Source: Massilia sp. PAMC28688
Lineage (GTDB): Bacteria > Pseudomonadota > Gammaproteobacteria > Burkholderiales > Burkholderiaceae_D
Length of the DNA stretch: 64,000 nt
Direction: 5' to 3'
NCBI RefSeq assembly: GCF_019443445.1
Contig: NZ_CP080378.1
Location: 4,774,001-4,838,000 of the forward strand
Part shown: positions 24,823 through 33,719 of the stretch, piece after piece
How the letters are laid out: every line of letters begins with the position of its first letter
How positions within the stretch are numbered: position 1 is the stretch's first letter
Program-made: the position numbers and the translations under genes
The notes under the pieces: generated by a model
The model's database searches: none
What the model saw: the letters and a program-made list of their open reading frames with translations, nothing else
What the model was told of the DNA's origin: nothing

Positions 24823-27800
24823 CTACGGGATCGCGTTTCCGCCCTCGCCCGCCTGAATGCTGCCCCGGCGCGACAAATCCAGCACGCTGCGCACCCGCGC
24901 CGCAAGCTGCTCCGAACGGTATGGCTTGCCCAGCAGGTGCACGCCGGCCGCCAGCCGCCCGTCCGTACACAGGGCGTCGCGCGTATAGCCGGACGTGTAC
25001 AGCACCGCAATATGGGGGAAGCGGGCCACCGCCTCGCGCGCCAATTCCGTACTCGACACCGGGCCGGGCATGACCACATCGGTAAACAGCATGTCTACCC
25101 GCGCCTGTCCACGCAGCAGGCGCAGGCCGGATTCGCCATCTTCTGCCGCCAGGATGTGATAGCCAAAGCCGCTGAGCATGGTCACGGCGGTGCTGCGCAC
25201 TTCCGTATCGTCTTCCACCACCAGGATGATCTCATGGCCGCCCTCAGTGGCAGCACTCCCCGCCTCGACAGCGGGCGTGGCCGCTTCGTCCGAACGGGGG
25301 AAAAATAGCGCAACCGTGGTCCCGGCCCCCGGCGCACTGTCAATCTCAATGTGGCCGCCGCTTTGCTTGACGAAACCATAGGTCATGCTCAAACCCAGAC
25401 CCGTGCCCTTGCCCACCGGTTTGGTGGTAAAGAAGGGCTCGAATGCCAGGGCCTTCACGTGCTCATCCATGCCGGTCCCGGTATCAGTGACAGCCAGCCG
25501 CACGTAGCTGCCTTCGCGCAGTGCCCCGCCCGCTTCCTCCACTACATGGTTGGCCAGGCTGATGGTGACCGGCCCGCCGTTCGGCATGGCGTCGCGCGCA
25601 TTGATGACGAGATTGAGGATCACATTTTCGAGCTGCCCGACGTCGACCAGCGTATTGCCCAAACCCGGGTCGACCTGGAAACGCAAATGGTATTGTTCGC
25701 CCAGCGCCGGGCGCAGCAAGCCGTCCAGGCCCTGGACCACGTCGCGCAGATTGACCACGGTCGGCTGCAGCGGCTGGCGGCGCGCAAACGACAGCAGCTG
25801 GGACGACAGTTTGGCGCCCTTGTCGACGGCCGATTGCATGCTGGCCAGGCGCTGCAAGAGCCGCTCTTCGCCGCTCAGCGACATTTTCAGCAGCTGCAGG
25901 TTGCCGCCAATGACATGCAGGACATTGTTGAAGTCGTGCGCAACGCCGCCCGTCAGCTTGCCCACCGCTTCCAGCTTTTGCGCATGCTGCAGCGCCGTGC
26001 GCGCTTCTTCGAGGTCGCGCGTACGTTCCGCTTCGAGCCGCTGCGCCTGCTTGCGCTCGGAAATATCGCGCACAAAGGCACTTACCGCATAACCTTGCAG
26101 GTCGGGAAAGCCGGCAATGGCCAGTTCCACCGGTACCAGGTGCCCATCGCGGTGGACCGCTTCCACTTCCACGACATTGCGCAGCAGCTGCCCCTGCCCG
26201 CTTTGCACAAAGCGCCTGAAGCCGGCGTTGTGGGCCTCGCGCAGGGGCGCCGGGATGATCAGTTCGGCCAGGTCGGCGCCGATTGCCTGCTGCGCCGGCC
26301 AGCCCAGCATGCGCTCGGCCTTTGCACTCCAGTCCGTCACCCGCCCCTGGGGCGACACGGCAATGAAGGCGTCGTGCGAATTTTCAAACATGAGCTTTAC
26401 GCGCTGCTGTTCCGACGCCAGCATGGCGTTTGCATGGCGCAGTGCCGCCTCGTCGGCCTTGGAGCGGCTGATGTCGGTGTGGGTGCCGATCGTGCGCAGC
26501 GGCTTGCCGGCGCTGTCGCGGGTCACTGCCATGCCGCGGGCCAGGATCCACTTCCAGCTGCCATCCTTGCAGCGCAGGCGGAATTCGACGGCGTAATGCT
26601 GGTCGGTGCTGTCGGTGTAGCTTGCCAGGGCTGCCTGGATGGTGGCCAGGTCGTCCGGGTGGATCAGGTCCTGGAAGGCTTGCAGGGTTTCGTCGATTTC
26701 ATGGGCCTGGTAGCCGAGCATTTCCTTCCAGCGCCGCGAATAGACGACCGTGCCGCTGGGGCGGTCCCAGTCCCACACGCCGTCGCCCGCCCCTTCGAGC
26801 GCGTACTTCCAGCGAAATTCACTGGCGCGCAATTTGTCAGTGGCCCGCGCCGCCAGCTGCAGGGCCTGGCGCCGCCCGCTGGCCAGTGCCCATACCAGCA
26901 TGCCCAGCAGGATGCTGGCTGCCGTGCCGATAATGGCGACCAACACCGGCTTGTTGGAGTGCAGGCGCTGTTCGAATACGGGCGTGGAAGCCATTTCCAG
27001 CGTCCAGGGACGGCCCGCAATCGATACCGTCTGCACCGTCCGGAAGCGGGCACTGCGCCCCGGGCCGGCCGGCCCGGCCGATTGATACAGCTGCTGCGCC
27101 GGATCAATACCGGCCCCGTCATAGATGGCCAGGGTCAGGTCGCCGGAGCGCTCGCCGCCCAGGCCGGCCATCAGGTCATTCATGCGGAACGGGGCACCGA
27201 CCCAGCCAATATGCTGCGCGCGCCGCTGTGCCAGCGTCTGCAGCACCGCGCCGCGCCTGTACACGGGCAAATACATGACCAGCCCGGCCTGTTCGTCCCG
27301 TCCGTCTTCCTGGATCAGGCGCACCTTGCCCGAGGCGGCGGCCTGGCCACTGTCGCGCGCCCGTTCCATCGCCACGCGCCGGGTGGGGTTGGTCAGCATG
27401 TCGTAGCCGGGGGCGCGGATGTTCAGGCCCGAATACGGCGAAATATGGGTGATCGAGGAATACACGGGGCGCTCGCCCAGCGGATGGACCCGGTAGCCGG
27501 GATCGTCGCGCTGGCGGTCGCGCACGTGCGCTTCCAGCCGTTCGGGCGCAATCAGTTCCACCAGCGCGATGCCCTGGATTCCGGGATAGAGTTCGGCCAG
27601 TTTCAGGCTGTCGACAAACAAGTGAAAATCATCGCGCCGCACGTCCATGGACCCCAGCAGAAAGGCCTGGGTACTGCGCTGCACCTGTTCATAGGTATTC
27701 ATCCGTTCCGCAATGCGGCGCACGGTCTGGCGCGTCTGGAAGTCGAATTCGAGGCTGCTGCTGCGCGCCAGCTCAGTGCTGGCGAGCTGCCAGAAGGACG

Positions 27801-27939
27801 CCGTGGCAGCCAGGGCCACGCCGCTCATCACGACAGCCAGGACCAGCGCGCCGCGCACGCCGCGTACCGGCGCGCCGCGCGCCCCGCTGCCGGCTGCTGC
27901 CAGGTCCGGATGGTCCGATGAAACTGATGTCATAGCCAC
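24823..27939 (-). CDS. CHASE-domain hybrid sensor histidine kinase
   Basis: 1038 residues. Order: membrane helix at about 28-52; extracytoplasmic CHASE sensor (about 75-310, IQGIALVELIAPERLEAHV); second helix at about 330-352; PAS at about 372-495 (ending TIGTHTDISRSK); PAS at about 510-632 (ending VRDISERKQ); HisKA with phospho-His668 in GGVAHDFNNVLHVIGG; HATPase with N box NLVINARDAMPNGGP, DTGTGMDE and GKGTGLGLSM; C-terminal receiver (about 905-1025) with DD in VVEDDTEVRS and acceptor Asp in LFTDVVMPG. This is a self-contained phosphorelay protein; no cognate output regulator is adjacent. The ligand of the CHASE domain is unknown. Confidence 0.93.
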   Translation of the reverse strand: MAMTSVSSDHPDLAAAGSGARGAPVRGVRGALVLAVVMSGVALAATASFWQLASTELARSSSLEFDFQTRQTVRRIAERMNTYEQVQRSTQAFLLGSMDVRRDDFHLFVDSLKLAELYPGIQGIALVELIAPERLEAHVRDRQRDDPGYRVHPLGERPVYSSITHISPYSGLNIRAPGYDMLTNPTRRVAMERARDSGQAAASGKVRLIQEDGRDEQAGLVMYLPVYRRGAVLQTLAQRRAQHIGWVGAPFRMNDLMAGLGGERSGDLTLAIYDGAGIDPAQQLYQSAGPAGPGRSARFRTVQTVSIAGRPWTLEMASTPVFEQRLHSNKPVLVAIIGTAASILLGMLVWALASGRRQALQLAARATDKLRASEFRWKYALEGAGDGVWDWDRPSGTVVYSRRWKEMLGYQAHEIDETLQAFQDLIHPDDLATIQAALASYTDSTDQHYAVEFRLRCKDGSWKWILARGMAVTRDSAGKPLRTIGTHTDISRSKADEAALRHANAMLASEQQRVKLMFENSHDAFIAVSPQGRVTDWSAKAERMLGWPAQQAIGADLAELIIPAPLREAHNAGFRRFVQSGQGQLLRNVVEVEAVHRDGHLVPVELAIAGFPDLQGYAVSAFVRDISERKQAQRLEAERTRDLEEARTALQHAQKLEAVGKLTGGVAHDFNNVLHVIGGNLQLLKMSLSGEERLLQRLASMQSAVDKGAKLSSQLLSFARRQPLQPTVVNLRDVVQGLDGLLRPALGEQYHLRFQVDPGLGNTLVDVGQLENVILNLVINARDAMPNGGPVTISLANHVVEEAGGALREGSYVRLAVTDTGTGMDEHVKALAFEPFFTTKPVGKGTGLGLSMTYGFVKQSGGHIEIDSAPGAGTTVALFFPRSDEAATPAVEAGSAATEGGHEIILVVEDDTEVRSTAVTMLSGFGYHILAAEDGESGLRLLRGQARVDMLFTDVVMPGPVSSTELAREAVARFPHIAVLYTSGYTRDALCTDGRLAAGVHLLGKPYRSEQLAARVRSVLDLSRRGSIQAGEGGNAIP

Positions 27940-28058
27940 TCATGGTTGATTCCAGATGGCATTATCTGACAAGCTGGCAAGGTCCGGCGCCACTTTGCCG
28001 CCGTGCCCGCTTTGCGCACGGGGACAGTGCACGGAGATCGTCACGCCAGAGCGTCGCC

Positions 28059-29666
28059 TCAGCGTGGCCCGGCACCCGCTCCTACCTGGGCCGGCAGCTT
28101 GTCCACCGGGTCGAGCCGGTAGGCATACATGGCCACATCGGCCAGGGCGCGCGCGCCCGTGTGCCTGTACGGGTCGCTTGCCGATACGCCGGTATACCGA
28201 TTCGATGCCAGGTTTGCATCGAGCATGCCGCCGGCTTCGGCCCAGTGCGGCCGCACCGTATTGGCAAAAAAGTTTCCGTCGATCCGGGCCTGGGCGCCGT
28301 TATTCGCATTGATGGCGAAATACGTGACATCGAGCCAGTAATTGTTGTAAAGATGCACACGGGTCGCAGCGCCGTCGAGCTTGGGGTTGCGCCCGGAAGG
28401 CTTGTTCCAGAAATTATGGTGCAGCGTGACCTGGGAGTCGGCGATGGCATTCGTGTAGTGGTGCTTGCCACCACACACGGCCGGGTTGAGCCCGTCAAAA
28501 CGATTCCAGCTCAGCGTGACATTCTTGCTGTTTTGAATATCGACATGGCCATCGCTGATCATGCTGAAGCGCACGTGGTCGATCCAGACATGACTCGACT
28601 GATTGAGTGTGATGCCGTCGCCGGCTTCGATCAGCCCGGGGTTGACGTGCTCGATCGCCAGGTTACGGATGATCACGTTTCTCGCGTTGCCCAGGTTGAA
28701 GGAGGCGCCAATAATGCGCGAACCGCTAGATAAACCCACCAGCGTCTTGTTGGATGCGACCTTGATCGTCGTTTCATTGCGCGTGCGGGCATGGCGCGCA
28801 TCGGTCGCACTGCCCAGCTGCTTGCAGGTCTGGGTGCCCACAGGAACGCGGTAAAACGTCTTGCCCGGGTCCTGGTAACTGGGGCAGCTGATGGCGCAGG
28901 CACTCTGGCTGCGCGCAGCCGTACGGCAGTCGATGGTGGCGCCGGCCGCCACCTGGATCACGGCCGGCGAAGCAGATTGCAGGGCACTGGCCAGCGCGCT
29001 GCAGCTGCCCACCGTCACCGGCGTGGCGCTGCCGCCGCCGGTGGTGGTGCTCAAGCCGTCCGGCCCCGACTGCGCCGCAAAGCCGTCAGGCCGCCCACCG
29101 CAGCTGCCCGACACCGGATTGAAGAACCAGCGCTGCAGCAGGCTGGCCTTGTCGCTGGCCTGGTACACGCGCGAGCCGCTGTTGCTGTCGGCCACGCTGA
29201 GCGACTTGCCGGAGTGGCGCGCCACCACGTTATAGCCGCCTGTGGTCGACTTCTTCAGCAGCCATTGCTGGTTGCTGCCGCCCGTGGCGGGCCACTGGAC
29301 GATGCGGCCGCCTTCCTGCAGCGATTGTCCGGCAACGTCAAGCAGCATGGCACTCTGGCGGCCCTGAATCGTCCAGTAACCATTGCCCAGGCTGCGGACA
29401 TAAAACTGCTGGTTGGGCGACCCGCCATTTCCCCATAGCTGCACCGGCGCGCCGGCCTGCACGGACCCGGCTTCAATGTCGAGCACCTTGCGTGACTCGA
29501 CGCTGGCGATGGTGTAAAGCTGGCCGTCGATGACGTCAGCCGTGCAATTGGCCGCGATGGCTGCCGGAGCGGGCAGCGACAGCCCCGCTGCCAGGGCCAG
29601 GGCGGCACCGGCGCGCACGGCGCCGGGCCGGAGAATAACAGCAAAAATCGAGGTGGCAGCGCGCAT
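28059..29666 (-). CDS. Secreted pectate lyase (PL1) with ricin-type lectin domain
   Basis: 535 residues. Signal peptide to about residue 38 (ending APAAIAA). Residues about 42-185 are a ricin B-type trefoil carbohydrate-binding domain (QxW-type motifs NQQFYV, NQQWLL, LQRWFF). A serine/glycine-rich linker follows (GLSTTTGGGSATPV). From about 215 onward is a right-handed beta-helix pectate lyase: VWIDHVRFS, GHVDIQNSKNVTLSWNRF and the catalytic Arg region SGRNPKLDGA. It should cleave de-esterified pectin outside the cell by beta-elimination, with calcium. The lectin module probably anchors it to plant polysaccharide. Multiple cysteines (SACAISCPSYQ) suggest disulfides. Confidence 0.9.
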   Translation of the reverse strand: MRAATSIFAVILRPGAVRAGAALALAAGLSLPAPAAIAANCTADVIDGQLYTIASVESRKVLDIEAGSVQAGAPVQLWGNGGSPNQQFYVRSLGNGYWTIQGRQSAMLLDVAGQSLQEGGRIVQWPATGGSNQQWLLKKSTTGGYNVVARHSGKSLSVADSNSGSRVYQASDKASLLQRWFFNPVSGSCGGRPDGFAAQSGPDGLSTTTGGGSATPVTVGSCSALASALQSASPAVIQVAAGATIDCRTAARSQSACAISCPSYQDPGKTFYRVPVGTQTCKQLGSATDARHARTRNETTIKVASNKTLVGLSSGSRIIGASFNLGNARNVIIRNLAIEHVNPGLIEAGDGITLNQSSHVWIDHVRFSMISDGHVDIQNSKNVTLSWNRFDGLNPAVCGGKHHYTNAIADSQVTLHHNFWNKPSGRNPKLDGAATRVHLYNNYWLDVTYFAINANNGAQARIDGNFFANTVRPHWAEAGGMLDANLASNRYTGVSASDPYRHTGARALADVAMYAYRLDPVDKLPAQVGAGAGPR

Positions 29667-29805
29667 TGCAAATTCCCGGTGAATGGATCAGCATCCGAGA
29701 ATAGCAGAGCGCAATAGCCTTATTGATAATATTTTCTTCGCGATTGATAGCCATATTGATATCAGCGACCGCGGCGCGAGGGCGGGCGCCCCGCGCCCTG
29801 CCGAT

Positions 29806-30225
29806 TCAAACGATGGTGCTGCGCCCCGCCGTGGCGGCAAAGTGGGTATCCATGCCCCACACCACGCTGGCCCGGCTGAGCAGTATTGCTTCTGCATCGG
29901 CCAGCCAGCCATCGGCGTCGGCAATGTCCCACATGGCCCGCAGCAAGCGGCTGCGCAAGATCGGATCGCCAATTTCCAGCAACAGCCGGTCAATCAGTTC
30001 CGGTTCCAGGTTGATCACCCCATGGCGCGAGGTGGTGGCCAGCATGTCCTGGCACAGCTCCTGCAGCAAGTGCTGGAACTGCTGGTCGTCGAGTGCGACA
30101 TGGTGCAGGATGCGGGAGTGCTGCAGGGCCGCCACTTCGCTCGGGGCCAGGTTGCCGTCCGAAACCATGGTCAGGGCAAGCAGGCGGCCGGCAGCTTCCG
30201 GGCTGTCGACAGTGTACGAACGCAT
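29806..30225 (-). CDS. TerB-like protein
   Basis: 139 residues, all-helical, soluble. The pattern RLLALTMVSDGNLAPSEVAAL followed later by LLRAMWDIADADGWLADAEAILL is the paired acidic EF-like arrangement of the TerB (tellurite resistance/DUF533-like) fold, which binds metal. It lies 68 bases downstream of the terC gene on the same strand, strengthening the call. Its job, with TerC, may be metal or stress homeostasis at the membrane; tellurite resistance itself is not implied by these two genes alone. Confidence 0.75.
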   Translation of the reverse strand: MRSYTVDSPEAAGRLLALTMVSDGNLAPSEVAALQHSRILHHVALDDQQFQHLLQELCQDMLATTSRHGVINLEPELIDRLLLEIGDPILRSRLLRAMWDIADADGWLADAEAILLSRASVVWGMDTHFAATAGRSTIV

Positions 30226-30293
30226 GTGAATATTCCTTAAAAAGTATGTATGGGTTGGCGGCGGAGAGGTCCGGCAGGCCGGACCTCTTGCAC

Positions 30294-31256
30294 TTACTTG
30301 CCCTTGTTACGGGTAACGAACAGACTGGCCACGCAGCTTGCCGTAATCAGCACCGCCACCACGGTCAGCGAAGCCTGCACCGGCACGTGATACCAGGGCA
30401 TGATCAGCATCTTGGCGCCGATGAAGGTGAGCACCATTGCCAGGCCATACTTGAGCAGATGGAAGCGGTCAGCCACATCCACCAGCAGGAAGTACAGCGC
30501 CCGCAAGCCCAGGATGGCGAACAGGTTCGAGGTGAAGACGATGAACGGATCGGTCGTGATCGCGAAAATCGCCGGGATCGAATCGACCGCGAACACCAGG
30601 TCGGTTACCTCGATCAGCAGCAGCACCAGGAACAGGGGTGTCACGTAACGCAGGCCATTCTTCGTGACAAAAAACTTTTCGCCGTGCTCACCCTCCGCCA
30701 CCCGCAGGTGACGCCGTGCAAACTTGAGCACAGGATTGTTGGCCACATCCGGTTCTTCATCGGCCGCCACCAGCATGCGCATGCCGGTAAAGAGCAGGAA
30801 TGCGCCAAAGATGTACAGCACCCAGCTAAATTCGCTGACGACCCAGGCACCGGCACCGATCATGATGGCGCGCATGATGATGGCACCGAGCACGCCGTAG
30901 ATCAGCACCCTCCTCTGGTATTGCTGCGGCACCTGGAATGCGGTAAAGATGAGCAGGAAGACAAACACGTTGTCAACCGACAGCGTCTTTTCAATCAGGT
31001 AGCCGGAGAAAAATTCCAGCGCCTTCTGGTCTGCAATCTCGGGACCGACGGTGCCGTTCAAGTACCACCACAAGCCACCATTAAACAGCAGTGCCAGGCT
31101 GACCCACACGAGCGACCAGATGCCTGCCTCCTTGACGCTGACCTTGTGGGCCTTGTTGCCGCCGAAGACAAACAAGTCGAGCGCCAGCATCAGCAGCACA
31201 AAGGCGATAAAGCCTGCCCACATGGGGCCGCTTGCAATCGTTTCCAAACCATTCAT
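30294..31256 (-). CDS. TerC/Alx-family integral membrane protein
   Basis: 320 residues with about nine transmembrane helices. Conserved acidic residues inside helices are visible: FVLLMLALDLFVFGG near residue 25, KTLSVDNVFVFLLIF near residue 92, and EVTDLVFAVDSIPAIFAIT near residue 205. These match the TerC/Alx family, members of which export manganese and are alkali- or metal-induced. The upstream gene is an HPF-type factor 26 bases away and the downstream gene encodes a TerB-like protein, so they form one unit. I looked for a yybP-ykoY riboswitch upstream and see none. Confidence 0.92.
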   Translation of the reverse strand: MNGLETIASGPMWAGFIAFVLLMLALDLFVFGGNKAHKVSVKEAGIWSLVWVSLALLFNGGLWWYLNGTVGPEIADQKALEFFSGYLIEKTLSVDNVFVFLLIFTAFQVPQQYQRRVLIYGVLGAIIMRAIMIGAGAWVVSEFSWVLYIFGAFLLFTGMRMLVAADEEPDVANNPVLKFARRHLRVAEGEHGEKFFVTKNGLRYVTPLFLVLLLIEVTDLVFAVDSIPAIFAITTDPFIVFTSNLFAILGLRALYFLLVDVADRFHLLKYGLAMVLTFIGAKMLIMPWYHVPVQASLTVVAVLITASCVASLFVTRNKGK

Positions 31257-31282
31257 TCAGTTCTCCCTGTTAACGAAATCTG

Positions 31283-31684
31283 TCAGCCATGTTCCATGGT
31301 ACTGCGGTCCGGCTTGGCACGATGTCCGGTAAGGTCCGCGTCAGGCCCCGCAGCAGTGCCCGCCGCGCGGGTATGGCTGAAGACGCGCCGCCTTTCCACC
31401 CGCCGCACCACGGCGCGGTCTGCCCGGGAGGCAGCGCGGTCGATGGCAACGTACAAATCCGCTTCCGTGTCTTCGATGACGACCTCTGCACCGCCACCGA
31501 GCTGGACCTGGATCTTGCAGCGTTTGTCGATGCCGCCGCGGGGGCCATTGATGTCGGACAGTGACACCGCCAGCTTGTGCATGTGCTCGCCTGCCCACCC
31601 CAGGGCCATGCTCAGCCGCTGTTCGGTGTAGGCGCGCAATGCTTCAGTCAGTACGAATCCGTTAGCCTGAATGGTGAGACGCAT
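31283..31684 (-). CDS. Short ribosome hibernation factor (HPF/RaiA family)
   Basis: 133 residues. The first 95 follow the S30AE/HPF fold: MRLTIQANGFVLTEALRAYTEQRL, then KLAVSLSDINGPRGGIDKRCKIQV and EDTEADLYVAIDRAASRADRAV. HPF/RaiA proteins bind the 30S decoding region and silence ribosomes in stress. The last 35 residues are low-complexity and lack the dimerisation domain of long HPF. It has a strong AGGAGA ribosome site and starts the HPF-TerC-TerB unit, divergent from NhaR. Another, housekeeping hpf is expected elsewhere in the genome (near rpoN). Confidence 0.85.
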   Translation of the reverse strand: MRLTIQANGFVLTEALRAYTEQRLSMALGWAGEHMHKLAVSLSDINGPRGGIDKRCKIQVQLGGGAEVVIEDTEADLYVAIDRAASRADRAVVRRVERRRVFSHTRAAGTAAGPDADLTGHRAKPDRSTMEHG

Positions 31685-31741
31685 GTTCTTTCTCCTGTTG
31701 GGTTAGTGGAGCCATCATAGGGCCCGGCCAGACATCGTACA

Positions 31742-31779
31742 ATTCGAATATAATTTGAACTAACATCGAAAATTTCGAT
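31742..31779. promoter_or_regulatory. Shared palindromes between HPF gene and nhaR-like gene
   Basis: A perfect 15-base palindrome ATCGAAAATTTCGAT (31765-31779) has the T-N11-A form of a LysR operator. Beside it the dyad TTCGAATATAATTTGAA (31743-31759) includes TATAAT (31749-31754), a good -10 for the plus-strand regulator. Autoregulation and control of the divergent HPF-terC-terB unit are inferred. Confidence 0.55.
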
Positions 31780-31795
31780 GCATCAGGAGGCCATT

Positions 31796-32695
31796 TTGTC
31801 CACCCTCAATTTCAAGCACCTGCGCTACTTCTGGATGGTGGCCAAGACCGGCAGCATCGCCAAGGCGGCCACCCAGCTGCACTTGACACCCCAATCCATC
31901 TCTGGCCAGCTGAGCGAATTCGCCGATACACTGGGGGTGGAGTTGTTCCGGCGCGTGGGACGCAACCTGGAATTGACGGACACGGGCAGACGCATCCTCA
32001 GTTATGCCGAAGATATTTTCAGTACCGGTGACGAATTGCTGGAGGTCGTGCGTGACAGCAGCCTGAAGACGACCATCACCTACCGCGTGGGCTGCGCCGA
32101 CTCGGTCTCGAAACTGATTGCCTGCCGCCTTGTGGAGCCGGCACTGCGGCTCGATGAACCTGTCAAGCTGGTCTGCCGTGAAGGCCGCCTCGCCAGCCTG
32201 GTGGCCGATCTGGCCGTGCACCGGCTCGACCTCATCATTGCAGACCGGCCCATGCCCAGCCACCTGAGTGTGCGCGGCTACAACCACTTGCTGGGCGAAA
32301 GCGGCATGACGGTGTTTGCCACGGCCGGCCTGGCCGAAACGCTGGCGCCCGGTTTTCCCCAGTGCCTGAATGGGGCGCCGATGCTGCTGCCCGGCGAAGA
32401 CTTCGCCATCCACCAGCGCGTGCTCCAGTGGCTGGAGAAGCACCAGGTCTACCCGAAGGTGGTGGGCGAATTTGATGACAGCGCCATGATGAAAGCGTTT
32501 GGCCAGTCCGGCGCCGGCGTATTCTTTGCCCCCACCGTGATCGCCGCCCAGGTATGCGACCAATACCGCGTGGTGGCTCTGGGACAGGTGGCCTCGCTGG
32601 TGGAACAGGTTTATGCGATTACCACGGAAAGGCGCCTCAGCCACCCGGCCACGGTCGCCATCAGCAAGATGGCGCGCGACCGGCTGTTTGTCTGA
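31796..32695 (+). CDS. nhaR: LysR-family regulator, NhaR-like
   Basis: 299 residues from a TTG start (MSTLNFKHLRYFWMVAKTGS). I chose TTG 31796 because AGGAGG lies at 31785-31790, five bases upstream; an ATG at 31778 would put the ribosome site inside the gene and fall in the palindrome. The winged HTH (IAKAATQLHLTPQSISGQLSEFADTLG) and effector domain follow NhaR, which activates Na+/H+ antiporter genes in response to sodium. No antiporter gene is next to it. It ends 2 bases from the convergent SbtA-like bicarbonate transporter gene, itself probably sodium-coupled. Confidence 0.88.
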   Translation: MSTLNFKHLRYFWMVAKTGSIAKAATQLHLTPQSISGQLSEFADTLGVELFRRVGRNLELTDTGRRILSYAEDIFSTGDELLEVVRDSSLKTTITYRVGCADSVSKLIACRLVEPALRLDEPVKLVCREGRLASLVADLAVHRLDLIIADRPMPSHLSVRGYNHLLGESGMTVFATAGLAETLAPGFPQCLNGAPMLLPGEDFAIHQRVLQWLEKHQVYPKVVGEFDDSAMMKAFGQSGAGVFFAPTVIAAQVCDQYRVVALGQVASLVEQVYAITTERRLSHPATVAISKMARDRLFV

Positions 32696-32696
32696 T

Positions 32697-33626
32697 TCAG
32701 TACACCAGGCGCACCCAGTGTTCAAACACGGGCAAGCCGATCAGGACATTGACGGGAAAGGTAATGCCAAGGGCCGCCAGCATGGCCAGGCCGATGTTGG
32801 CCTGCGGGATCGATGCCTGTACCGCTGCCGGCGCCGCAATGTAGGATGCCGACGCCGTCAGCGCCGCCAGCACCAGGGCACTGCCTTCCGGCAAGTCGAG
32901 CGCCAGCGCGGCGCCAATGCCGATCCACGCCAGGATAAAGGGCGAGACGGCCGCGAACACCATCAGCCGCCAGTGCTGCAGTGGCAGGGGAAAGCATACC
33001 TTGGCCGTGCACAGGCCCATTTCCAGTAAAAACACGGCTAGCATGGTCTTGAAGCCGTCCAGCAGCACCGGCTGCAAGGGTGCCAGTCCCACCGGCCCAT
33101 ACAGGTAGCCGATCAGCACGCCACCGCCAAGCAGCATTACGCCGCGGCTGGTCAGGGCTTCATGCAGGACGCTGTGTCCGGACGTGGTGCCGGTCATTTT
33201 TCGGTGCAGCCACAGCATCAGGATAATGGCGGGCAGCTCCAGGATCACCAGATACAGCGTGGTTTCGGCAGTGAGCGGGATGCCCGACTTTTCCACCATG
33301 GTCAGCACCACCGCAAAGGTGCCGGCGCTGACCGAGCCGTAGTGCGCGGCCATGCTGGTGGCATCATCGACATTGAGCCGCACCAGCTTGCGCAAGACCG
33401 GATAGCACAGCACGGGGATGAGTATGCCCAGCGCCATGATGGGCAGCAGCGTGGACAGCATGGGCAGTGCAAATTTGCCGTGCAGCGCCTGCCCGCCCTT
33501 GAGGCCGAGAATGAGCATCAGCAAGATGGACAGGGTCTGATAGACGGGATCGGGAACCTTCAGGTCAGACTTGAGAAGGCCGGCGCCCAGGCCGAGGGCG
33601 AAAAAGGCGATAACAATATCAGGCAT
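32697..33626 (-). CDS. sbtA: SbtA-like sodium-dependent bicarbonate transporter
   Basis: 309 residues from MPDIVIAFFALGLGAGLLKS (ATG 33626; the frame extends to 33707). Ten hydrophobic helices in two inverted five-helix halves. Conserved patches: DATSMAAHYGSVSAGTFAVV at about residue 105, and ALTASASYIAAPAAVQASIPQANIG at about 255, both matching the SbtA/DUF897 family where paired Ser/Gly loops hold bicarbonate and sodium. It imports HCO3- with Na+. The adjacent divergent CbbR-like LysR gene supports a carbon dioxide/bicarbonate role, though the window has no carbon-fixation genes; it may serve anaplerosis. Confidence 0.85.
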   Translation of the reverse strand: MPDIVIAFFALGLGAGLLKSDLKVPDPVYQTLSILLMLILGLKGGQALHGKFALPMLSTLLPIMALGILIPVLCYPVLRKLVRLNVDDATSMAAHYGSVSAGTFAVVLTMVEKSGIPLTAETTLYLVILELPAIILMLWLHRKMTGTTSGHSVLHEALTSRGVMLLGGGVLIGYLYGPVGLAPLQPVLLDGFKTMLAVFLLEMGLCTAKVCFPLPLQHWRLMVFAAVSPFILAWIGIGAALALDLPEGSALVLAALTASASYIAAPAAVQASIPQANIGLAMLAALGITFPVNVLIGLPVFEHWVRLVY

Positions 33627-33719
33627 GGATGGCGTGTCATGAGGCGAGTTCGCCATTGTCGGCAAATTTGGGTATAGTCGCCAATAAAGACTGTAGCTTC
33701 TCCCCATAGACGATCATCA

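Noticed and set aside
25351..27921. Long open frame opposite the hybrid kinase (856 codons)
   Set aside because: Antisense shadow of the kinase; no domain, and the kinase is unmistakable.
31685..31760. Possible yybP-ykoY manganese riboswitch ahead of the terC unit
   Set aside because: The conserved motif is not visible in the short leader and the first gene is HPF, not terC.
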